DNA of 39,835 nucleotides, taken from contig CAZWVM010000007.1 of NCBI GenBank assembly GCA_964637705.1, positions 1 to 39,835 on the forward strand, written 5' to 3'. The notes under the pieces were generated by a model. That model was not told the DNA's origin and made no database searches. It saw nothing but the letters and a program-made list of their open reading frames with translations. This stretch comes from CAZWVM01 sp964637705 (lineage in GTDB: Bacteria; UBA8481). A program made the translations under genes and the position numbers. Below are positions 25,077 through 32,238 of the stretch, piece by piece. Each line of letters begins with the position of its first letter. Position 1 is the first letter of the stretch.

Positions 25077-26252
25077 ATGACGGTCACCCAACTGCCCTGG
25101 CACTCGGCGCCGGAAGCCAACGCCTTCTCGTGCTGCGGTTGCGGATCCTGCTGCCAATGCTGGGCCGTGCCCGTCTACAAGGAGGATCGCCAGCGCATCG
25201 AGGTCGCGCTCGCCGCTCATCCCCACCCCGTCTACGGCGCCTCGATTCCCTTGATGACCGACGGTGGCAGGGAGTTCCTGCTCCTCGTAAACGGACGTTG
25301 CGCCTATCTCCAGCCCGACAACCTCTGCTGGCTCCACGGCGCCTTCGGCCCGGAGGTGAAACCCTTCATCTGCCGGGCTTATCCCCGCCGCACGACCATC
25401 ACGCCTTGCGGCGCCTTCACCTCCCTCTCGCTCTCCTGCCATACCGCCGCCGCCTTTCTCGCCGCGCCGCCCCCGGGCCCCGTCACGACCGGCACGGCCC
25501 AATCGACCGACTCGCCGCCGCCCCCGTTCCATCTCCGGAAGGAACGCCCGCTGACACCGCCGGAGGCCGAAGCGGTGGAGGACCTGGTGATCCGGATCCT
25601 GCGCGCGCCCGATCCGGGACTCTCCGCGCGCCTGCGGCGGATCGACGAGGCGCTGAGAGAGTGCGGCGAGAAGAGCGGAAAGGAGCTGAAACGCCACCTG
25701 AAAAGCGCGGCGGAGAAAACTGCGCCGGCCGGTGACGCGCCTCCGCTCTCCGAGCACGTCACCTTCCTCTCGTCGCTCCTGCGCCATCGCCGCAACTTTC
25801 TGGCGGCCGAATCGGCGGTCCAGGAGCACGTGCGGCGGATCTTCAACACGCTTGACGGCGTGTTCGCCCTCGACGACCCCGCCGCCCGTCCCCCGGCCTC
25901 CATCCGCGTCAACCGCGCACTCTCGGGGACGTGGGAGAAGGGACGCGGTGTGGCCGAACCCATCCTCGTCCGCTACTTCGAACTCCAGGTCTGGAGCAAG
26001 CACTTCACCCATGCCTTCGGAATCATCGGCGGCTTCCAGGTCCTCTGCCTGCTCTTCGCCGTGATCCGGCTCCTCGCCTCGGCCTACGCGATCGCCGAAA
26101 GCAAGCCGCTCGCGGCCGCGCACGTCGTGAAAGCGATCGCGGAGGTGGAGAGGGAATTCACTCATGCGAGCGTCGTCGTCGATTTCTGGCGCGAGGTCCT
26201 CGCCAATCCCCTCTGCGACAAGCCCTGGTTCCTGCCCGTCGTCGTCCTCTGA
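25077..26252 (+). CDS. YkgJ/FliB-type cysteine-cluster protein
   Basis: In this 391-residue protein the N-terminal CCGCGSCCQCW (C19, C20, C22, C25, C26, C28), then GRCAYL...NLCWLHG and KPFICRAYPRR, give the CxxCxxCC zinc/iron-chelating signature of the UPF0153/YkgJ family. Flagellin lysine N-methylase FliB belongs to the same family. The size (about 400) is nearer to FliB than to the small YkgJ proteins. The remainder is helical, with one hydrophobic segment at about 325-345 (FGIIGGFQVLCLLFAVIRLLA). No flagellar genes are near, so methylase activity is not claimed. It converges on the ABC exporter with a 24-base gap. Confidence 0.82.
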   Translation: MTVTQLPWHSAPEANAFSCCGCGSCCQCWAVPVYKEDRQRIEVALAAHPHPVYGASIPLMTDGGREFLLLVNGRCAYLQPDNLCWLHGAFGPEVKPFICRAYPRRTTITPCGAFTSLSLSCHTAAAFLAAPPPGPVTTGTAQSTDSPPPPFHLRKERPLTPPEAEAVEDLVIRILRAPDPGLSARLRRIDEALRECGEKSGKELKRHLKSAAEKTAPAGDAPPLSEHVTFLSSLLRHRRNFLAAESAVQEHVRRIFNTLDGVFALDDPAARPPASIRVNRALSGTWEKGRGVAEPILVRYFELQVWSKHFTHAFGIIGGFQVLCLLFAVIRLLASAYAIAESKPLAAAHVVKAIAEVEREFTHASVVVDFWREVLANPLCDKPWFLPVVVL

Positions 26253-26276
26253 CCCGTTCCCGGCTTCCGGGCCGAC

Positions 26277-27377
26277 TCAAGCGGTCGTCTTGCTGAGTCG
26301 CGCCACCGCGAGCGAAAGGAAGACCGTGCCGAGAACCGCGAGGCCGGCGAACTGCGGCGCCAGCACGTCAATGCCCGAACCCTTGAGAAACAGGCTGCGG
26401 ACGATGATGAGGAAATAGCGGAGAGGGTTGGCGTAGGTCAGCGCCTGCACGGCCTCGGGCATGTTGAAGATCGGGAAGACGAATCCGGAAAGAAGCATCG
26501 CGGGGAAGATGAAGAAGAAGGCCGTCATCATCGCCTGTTGCTGGGTGGAACTCACGGTCGAAATGAAAAGCCCGACGCCGAGCATCGCGGCGAGATAGAG
26601 AAGGGTTCCGCCCAGGAGGGTCAACGGACTGCCCCGGAAGGGCACGTGGAACCAGGCCACCGCGACCGCGATGACGAGGGTCACGGTGACGAGGCTGACG
26701 AGCGCGAACGGGAGGGTCTTGCCGAGGATGAACTCGGTGCGACCGATCGGCGTCACCATCACCTGTTCGATCGTGCCCAGTTCCTTCTCGCGCACGACGG
26801 CCATCGAGGACAATAGGAGCGTGATGATCATGACGAGCATCACGACGACGCCGGGGAGATAGAAGTTGCGGCTATCGAGGTTCTCGTTGAACCAGGCGCG
26901 GCCCACGACCGCGACCGGGTCCGGCGGCGCGCCCGAGCGTTCGCGGGCCCACGAGGAGGCGATGGCGGTCGCGTATTGCAGGGCCTTGCCGGAGAAGGAG
27001 GCGTCGCTGCCGTCGGCGAGGATCTGCACCGCCGGGGATCGGCCCGCGCGCCAGTCGCCGGCGAAGCCGGCCGGGATCACCAGGGCGATCCTCACCTCGG
27101 CCCCGTCGATCAGGGCCTGCGCCTCGTCTTCCGATTCCACCGCGCGCATCGCGGCGAATTGCGGCGATCCGCCGAAGCGCGACAGGAAATCGCGCGAGAG
27201 CTCCGACCGGTCGCGATCCAGGACCGCCATCTCGACGTTCTTCACGTCCATCGTCACGGCGTAGCCGAACATCAGGGTCTGGAAGACCGGGACGATGAAG
27301 AGGATCCTGAGCATGCGCGGATCGCGGAACATCTGTATGAACTCCTTCACGAGCATCGCCTTCAATCGCTCAGGCAT
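26277..27377 (-). CDS. ABC-2 type exporter permease (YbhR/YbhS-like), second
   Basis: This 366-residue permease has the ABC-2 pattern. An N-terminal cytoplasmic helix carries KEFIQMFRDPRMLR and leads into TM1 (ILFIVPVFQTLMFGYA). A large extracytoplasmic domain spans about 45-170, with five more helices after 175. The family-typical AVVREKELGTIEQVMVTPIGRTEFILGK lies after TM2. Last gene of the TetR-led operon; it forms a heteromeric channel with the preceding permease. The gap to it is nine bases. Confidence 0.93.
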   Translation of the reverse strand: MPERLKAMLVKEFIQMFRDPRMLRILFIVPVFQTLMFGYAVTMDVKNVEMAVLDRDRSELSRDFLSRFGGSPQFAAMRAVESEDEAQALIDGAEVRIALVIPAGFAGDWRAGRSPAVQILADGSDASFSGKALQYATAIASSWARERSGAPPDPVAVVGRAWFNENLDSRNFYLPGVVVMLVMIITLLLSSMAVVREKELGTIEQVMVTPIGRTEFILGKTLPFALVSLVTVTLVIAVAVAWFHVPFRGSPLTLLGGTLLYLAAMLGVGLFISTVSSTQQQAMMTAFFFIFPAMLLSGFVFPIFNMPEAVQALTYANPLRYFLIIVRSLFLKGSGIDVLAPQFAGLAVLGTVFLSLAVARLSKTTA

Positions 27378-27386
27378 GGGAGGACC

Positions 27387-28502
27387 TCACGCGATCTTCG
27401 TCCGGCAGGCGCGGACGGCGAGCGTGATCATGGCGACGGCGAAGACGGCGAGGAAGGCCGCGTCATACGTCAGGATCTCGGGCCCGATGCCCTTCAGGAA
27501 GATCCCCCTGAGGAGCGAAACGAGGTAGCGGGCCGGGACGAGGTGGGTGAGGGCGCGCAGGACGGGAGGCATGGAGGAGATGTCGAAGGCGAATCCGGAG
27601 AGGAGAAACGCCGGAAGGAAGGTGGCCAGGAGCGCCACCTGGTTGGCGACGAGCTGGTTCCGGGCGGCCGCGCTGATCCAGAGCCCCAGGGCCATCGTGC
27701 CGACGAGAAAGACCGCGATGACCACGGCCAGGGCGATTCCGCTTCCGAGCATCGGGACGTCGAAGAGTCCCACGCCCATCGCGACCGAGACCGCGGCATC
27801 GACCGCTCCGATCACGAAATACGGCGCGAACTTCCCCGCGATGAGTTCGCCGCGCGTCAACGGCGTCGAGAGGAGCTGTTCCATCGTGCCCGTCTCCCAC
27901 TCGCGCGCCACGGTCAGCGAGGTGAGCAACGCGGCGATGACCATGAGGATGATGGCGATGAGGCCGGGGACGATGAAGGTGCGGGAGGTGAGGGCCGGGT
28001 TGAACCACATCCGGGCCCGCAGGTCGATGCCGGGCGACCGGACCGGGGGGGACGCGTCGGCGATGCGCGCGCCCGCCGCCCGGATGACGCTCTCGGCGTA
28101 CGACAGGGCGAAGGTCGCGGTGTTGGCGTCGCTGCCGTCGACGAGAACCTGCACCGTCGCGCCGCGAGCCGCCAGCGCGCGGGCGTATCCCGAGGGAATG
28201 ACGACCGCGGCGAGCGCCGCGCCGGAGACGAGGGCGTCCTCGCGCTCGCGCGGACCGTGCACCATGCGCACCAGGTGGAAATACCGCGAACCGACGAAGC
28301 CGGCGACGAGGTCGCGCGAGGCCGGCGTCCCGTCCGCGTCCTCGACGACCAGCGGAACGTCGTTGACGTCCAGGGTGAGCGCGTAGCCGAAGAGCAGGAG
28401 GAGCAGAAGCGGAATCGCCAGGCCCATCGCGAGAGCGCGCGGATCGCGCAGGACATGGATGAACTCCTTGCGCGCGATCGCACCGGCACGGCGGAGGTTC
28501 AT
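27387..28502 (-). CDS. ABC-2 type exporter permease (YbhR/YbhS-like), first
   Basis: This 371-residue protein has the same fold and order as the permease downstream: RKEFIHVLRDPRALAMGLAIP into TM1, an external domain with VLVDGSDANTATFALSYAES, then VAREWETGTMEQLLSTPLTRGELIAGK and the final five helices. It is a clear paralogue of its neighbour, as in the YbhS/YbhR pair. The 109 bases before it, between it and the ATPase, hold no clear signal. Confidence 0.93.
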   Translation of the reverse strand: MNLRRAGAIARKEFIHVLRDPRALAMGLAIPLLLLLLFGYALTLDVNDVPLVVEDADGTPASRDLVAGFVGSRYFHLVRMVHGPREREDALVSGAALAAVVIPSGYARALAARGATVQVLVDGSDANTATFALSYAESVIRAAGARIADASPPVRSPGIDLRARMWFNPALTSRTFIVPGLIAIILMVIAALLTSLTVAREWETGTMEQLLSTPLTRGELIAGKFAPYFVIGAVDAAVSVAMGVGLFDVPMLGSGIALAVVIAVFLVGTMALGLWISAAARNQLVANQVALLATFLPAFLLSGFAFDISSMPPVLRALTHLVPARYLVSLLRGIFLKGIGPEILTYDAAFLAVFAVAMITLAVRACRTKIA

Positions 28503-28611
28503 GGGCGCGTTCCGAGAGCCGGGGAAGCGCGGCGCGGAGTGGGCCTTTCACCGGCGATTGTCACAGGCTCCCATCGCCGCGCGGCGCGCACGCGGCGCCG
28601 TTGTGCGCCGA

Positions 28612-29580
28612 TCACGCGACCCTCCCGTTCCGATCGTGTTCCTCGATGAGCCGCACGAAGACGTCCTCGAGCGAGGGTTCCACGACCGCCAGGTCCGCGG
28701 CGAGACCGCGCCCGGCGAGGTGCCGGTGGAGGCGCGGCAGCAGTTCCGCCGCGGCGGGCGAAACGATGTGAATGCCGCGACCGAAAAGCGCCGCCTCCGT
28801 CACGCCGTCCACTCCTTCGACCGCCTCGAGGAGCTTCTGCGGCTCGTGCCCCTTCGCCTCGATGATGCCCTCGACCATGCCCGACTTCAATTCGTCGGGC
28901 GTCCCCAGGGCGATCATGCGACCGCGGTAGATCAGGGCGAGTCGATCGCAGTATTCGGCCTCGTCCATGTAATGCGTCGTGACGAAGACGGTCACGCCGC
29001 GCTCCGCGAGCTCGTAGATCAGTTCCCAGAAGGAGCGCCGCGCGAGCGGATCGACGCCGGAGGTCGGTTCATCGAGGAAGATGACGGGCGGCTCGTGCAG
29101 GACCGCGCATCCCAGGGCGAGCCTCTGCTTCCAACCCGCGGGCAGGGTGCCGGTGAGCGCGGAGCGCAGATCGGAAAGGCCGGCCGTCGCGAGCGCCCAC
29201 GCCTTGCGCTCCTCCTTCTTCTCGCGCGGCACGCGGTAGACGCCGCTGTAGAAGTCGATGTTCTCCTCGACGGTCAGGTCCTCGTACAGGGAGAACCTCT
29301 GGCTCATGTAGCCGATGTTCTCCTTGATGCGCTCGGCCTCCCGCGCCACGTCGTAACCCGCGACGCGGCCGCCGCCGGAGGTGGGCGCGAGGAGACCGCA
29401 GAGCATGCGGATCGTCGTCGACTTGCCCGCGCCGTTGGGGCCGAGGAATCCGAAAACCTCGCCGCGGGACACCGTGAGCGATAGCCGGTCGACCGCGACG
29501 AAGTCGCCGAATCGGCGCGTGAGGTCGCTCACGACGACGGCGGAGGGGGCGTCATGCGGCGAAGGACGGGGCGAGGTCAT
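28612..29580 (-). CDS. ABC exporter ATPase, second (YbhF C-half-like)
   Basis: This 322-residue nucleotide-binding subunit has Walker A GPNGAGKST, Q-loop YMSQRFSLYEDLTVEEN, Walker B VIFLDEPTSGVDP and the switch His in VTTHYMDEAEYCDR. The signature is LPAGWKQR instead of LSGGQ, the variant typical of the second ATPase domain of YbhF/RbbA-type proteins. C-terminal residues 230-322 form the usual accessory domain ending EPSLEDVFVRLIEEHD. The ATG overlaps the stop of the first ATPase (ATGA). A longer frame upstream is antisense noise within that gene. Confidence 0.94.
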   Translation of the reverse strand: MTSPRPSPHDAPSAVVVSDLTRRFGDFVAVDRLSLTVSRGEVFGFLGPNGAGKSTTIRMLCGLLAPTSGGGRVAGYDVAREAERIKENIGYMSQRFSLYEDLTVEENIDFYSGVYRVPREKKEERKAWALATAGLSDLRSALTGTLPAGWKQRLALGCAVLHEPPVIFLDEPTSGVDPLARRSFWELIYELAERGVTVFVTTHYMDEAEYCDRLALIYRGRMIALGTPDELKSGMVEGIIEAKGHEPQKLLEAVEGVDGVTEAALFGRGIHIVSPAAAELLPRLHRHLAGRGLAADLAVVEPSLEDVFVRLIEEHDRNGRVA

Positions 29581-30506
29581 GCCGCCGCGCCTCCGATCAC
29601 CGAGACGAAGACGTCCTCGAGCGACGGCTCCGCCCGCCCGACGGAACGCACCTGCAAAGAGGCCTCGCCGAGGAGGCGCGCGATCTCGGCGGGCGCCTCC
29701 GCATGCTCCGTCACGACATGCACGGCCGCCCCGAAGAGCCCCACGGAAGCGGCCCCGACGAGCCCCTTCTTCAGGATCGCGGCCGCGCGCCTCGGTTCCG
29801 CCGCGTGAACCTCCCAAAGCGTGCCGCGAATGAGCGTCTTCACCTCGTCCGGCGTTCCGCAGGCGAGGAGTCGGCCCTCGTGAAGAAGGCCGACGCGCGC
29901 ACAGCGTTCGGCCTCGTCGAGATACGCGGTGGAGACGAGGATCGTCACGCCCTCGGCGAGCAACTGGTAGAGGATGCGCCAGAAATCGCGGCGCGAGACG
30001 GGATCGACGCCGTTGGTGGGCTCGTCGAGAAAAAGAACGCGGGGCGTGTGGATGAGCGCGCAGGCGAGACCGAGCTTCTGCTTCATGCCGCCGGAGAGGC
30101 GCCCGGCGAGGCGGTCGCGGAACGGCGTGAGGTGGGAGAAACCGAGCAGGCGTTCCATGCGCGTTCCGCGCTCGCGCCGTGAAACGCCGTACAGGTCGGC
30201 ATAGAAATGGAGATTCTCCTCGACCGAGAGATCCGGGTACAGGCCGAAGCGCTGGCTCATGTATGCGATGTCATGCTTGATCGCCTCCGTCTCCCGCGCC
30301 GTGGACCGTCCCATCACGAAGGCCTCGCCCTCGGTCGGGTCGATGAGCCCCGTCAGGAGACGCAGGACGGTGGTCTTGCCGGCGCCGTCGGGCCCGACCA
30401 GCCCGAAGAGTTCCCCCGGCGCGACGGTGAAGGAGAGATGGTCGAGAGCGGTCAGCGCGCCGAATCGACGCGTGAGCCCCCGGGCCTCGATGGCGGACCC
30501 GGCCAC
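29577..30506 (-). CDS. ABC exporter ATPase, first (YbhF N-half-like)
   Basis: This 309-residue subunit has Walker A GPDGAGKTT (38-46), Q-loop YMSQRFGLYPDLSVEEN, signature LSGGMKQK, Walker B VLFLDEPTNGVDP and a C-terminal accessory domain ending EPSLEDVFVSVIGG. The D-for-N in the Walker A loop (GPDGAGK) is common for the first half of YbhF. The switch position reads VSTAYLDEAERC, with Ala-Tyr where canonical ATPases have His, so this site may be the degenerate one of the pair. Three bases separate it from the HlyD gene. Confidence 0.93.
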   Translation of the reverse strand: MAGSAIEARGLTRRFGALTALDHLSFTVAPGELFGLVGPDGAGKTTVLRLLTGLIDPTEGEAFVMGRSTARETEAIKHDIAYMSQRFGLYPDLSVEENLHFYADLYGVSRRERGTRMERLLGFSHLTPFRDRLAGRLSGGMKQKLGLACALIHTPRVLFLDEPTNGVDPVSRRDFWRILYQLLAEGVTILVSTAYLDEAERCARVGLLHEGRLLACGTPDEVKTLIRGTLWEVHAAEPRRAAAILKKGLVGAASVGLFGAAVHVVTEHAEAPAEIARLLGEASLQVRSVGRAEPSLEDVFVSVIGGAAA

Positions 30507-30509
30507 GGC

Positions 30510-31490
30510 CTACTCCGGAACGATGACCGCGTCGGCGGGCATGCCGGGCTTCAGAATCCCGTCCGGGTTCTCGAGCGTGATCTTGACGCGGTAGACAAGC
30601 TTCACGCGCTCCGCGTCCGTCTGGACGGTCTTGGGCGTGAATTCGGCCTGGGACGAGATGACATCGAGGCGACCGCGGAAGGAGCGGCCGGGCAGACCGT
30701 CGACCGTGACCGTCACGGGAGAGCCGACGCGCACGCGCGCGAGATCGGGCTCGTTCAGGAAGGCGCGAATCCAGACCTTCGAGAGGTCGGCGAGGGAGAG
30801 GACGGGCGCGCCCACGGCGACGAACTCGCCGGGCTCGGCCTTCCTGGCCAGGACCACGCCCGCGAGGGGCGAGGCGAGGGTCGCGAAGCCAAGGCGCGTT
30901 CGAGCGAGAGCGAGGGCCTCGAGCGCCTGCGTCTCGCGGGCCTGGGCGGCGGCGATGCGCTCCGTCCGCGGCCCCTGCCTCAACAGCGCCAGCCGCTCCG
31001 CGGCCTCGCGGCGCCGCGCGACGGCGGCGAGGTAGGCGGCCTCGGTGGCTTCATACTCCCGGCGGGAGATGACCTCTTCCTCGAAGAGTTCCTTCTGCCG
31101 GGCGGCATCGGGTTCGAGGCGCTTCACCTCGGCCTCGGCCGCGTTCAGGAGCGCCAGCCCGGCGGCGATCTCCTGCGGTTGGTTCCCGCGGCTCAATTCC
31201 AGGACCGTCGCCGCCTGCGCCGCCGCCTCCGCCGCGCGCATCTCGACCTCCCGCTGGAGTTCCTCGGTATCGACCCGGGCGATGATCTCGCCCGATGTGA
31301 CCGTATCGCCTTCCTCGGCGTTCACCTCGATGAGCCGTCCCCCGATGCGGAAACTGGCGTCCACCTCGGTCACCTCGACGTTGCCCGAGAGCCGAATCGA
31401 GCCGTCGACGGGCCGGGCACGATGCATCCACCACCAGGCCCCCCCGGCGAGCGAGAGAATCACGATCACGGGTACGATGCGCCTTCTCAT
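30510..31490 (-). CDS. HlyD-family membrane fusion protein (YbhG-like)
   Basis: This 326-residue protein has an N-terminal TM anchor (VPVIVILSLAGGAWWW) and a lipoyl-like half GNVEVTEVDASFRIGGRLIEVNAEEGDTVTSGEIIARVD. A long coiled-coil hairpin spans about 75-185, with heptads rich in A, E, R and L, followed by the second lipoyl half LASPLAGVVLARKAEPGEFVAVGAPVLSLADL. The beta-barrel domain ends NPDGILKPGMPADAVIV. It links the inner-membrane exporter to an outer-membrane channel; no TolC gene is in the window. Its ATG overlaps the TetR stop (ATGA). Confidence 0.94.
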   Translation of the reverse strand: MRRRIVPVIVILSLAGGAWWWMHRARPVDGSIRLSGNVEVTEVDASFRIGGRLIEVNAEEGDTVTSGEIIARVDTEELQREVEMRAAEAAAQAATVLELSRGNQPQEIAAGLALLNAAEAEVKRLEPDAARQKELFEEEVISRREYEATEAAYLAAVARRREAAERLALLRQGPRTERIAAAQARETQALEALALARTRLGFATLASPLAGVVLARKAEPGEFVAVGAPVLSLADLSKVWIRAFLNEPDLARVRVGSPVTVTVDGLPGRSFRGRLDVISSQAEFTPKTVQTDAERVKLVYRVKITLENPDGILKPGMPADAVIVPE

Positions 31491-32128
31491 CGAAGATCCT
31501 CCTTCTCGCGGGAAACGCCGTGCAGAATCAATTCCACGAGATGGTGGGCCGTCTCCGGCGCGGGGCGCTCCGCCATCGCCGGAAACCCGAGCGCCCTGCC
31601 GACACGAACCCGTATGGGGGCCGCCGCGACGTAGAGCATGGTGGAGGCGATGATGCTGAAATGAGCGGCCAGCGGATCGACGCCGCGAAAGACCCCGGAG
31701 CGAACGCCCTCCTCGAGCACGGACTTCACGGAGCCGAAGATGCCTCCGATGCAACGAATCACCTCGTCGGGAAGGTGGGCGCCGCCCGCGGCGATCTCGT
31801 GCATCATCACGCGCGGCATGACGGGATGCTCGACGGCATGAGCCGCCAATTCTCCGACGATCGCGCGGAGTTTTTCCGGGGGAGAAAGGGGGCGGGAGGC
31901 GATCTCGCGGACACGGTCGAGAGTGGGGCGAAGAACGGAGAGGACGACGGCGGCGTGAAGTTCCTCCTTGTCACCGACGTGATAGTAGATCATCGCCTTG
32001 TTGATCCCGCTCCGCTCGGCGATCTCATCGATCCGGGCTCCAGCAAATCCCTTCTCGGCAAACTCGATGGAAGCGGCCTCCAGGATGGACTCAACCTTCA
32101 CGATCTTCCTCTGCCTCGCCGCTAACAT
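31487..32128 (-). CDS. TetR/AcrR-family regulator of the exporter operon
   Basis: This 213-residue protein has an N-terminal helix-turn-helix at about 12-58 (ILEAASIEFAEKGFAGARIDEIAERSGINKAMIYYHVGDKEEL, quoted in pieces: FAEKGFAGARIDEIAERSG and INKAMIYYHVGDKEEL). A helical ligand-binding domain follows. AGGAG sits seven bases before the ATG. It leads the operon and overlaps the HlyD gene, as CecR (YbiH) does for ybhGFSR in E. coli. A 29-bp inverted repeat over its own promoter is the likely binding site, so it probably represses itself and the exporter until an effector binds. Confidence 0.94.
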   Translation of the reverse strand: MLAARQRKIVKVESILEAASIEFAEKGFAGARIDEIAERSGINKAMIYYHVGDKEELHAAVVLSVLRPTLDRVREIASRPLSPPEKLRAIVGELAAHAVEHPVMPRVMMHEIAAGGAHLPDEVIRCIGGIFGSVKSVLEEGVRSGVFRGVDPLAAHFSIIASTMLYVAAAPIRVRVGRALGFPAMAERPAPETAHHLVELILHGVSREKEDLR

Positions 32129-32145
32129 GGATTACTCCTAAAAAT

Positions 32146-32200
32146 AACTAGATAGTTTATCTAACTATTTAGTTTATGTTGGGATTATGGAAGCAGTCAA
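32146..32200 (-). promoter_or_regulatory. TetR-family operator and promoter
   Basis: The inverted repeat AACTAGATAGTT (32146-32157), N5, AACTATTTAGTT (32163-32174) has arms matching at 11 of 12 positions; an inner TAGAT-N5-ATCTA is perfect. The promoter has -35 TTGACT (32195-32200), 18 spacer bases and -10 TAAACT (32171-32176), so the operator covers the -10 edge and the start point. The local AT-richness stands out against the GC-rich surroundings. Confidence 0.82.
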
Positions 32201-32238
32201 TACCCAATCTAATCCTTTATTCCCAGTGATTTGAATAC

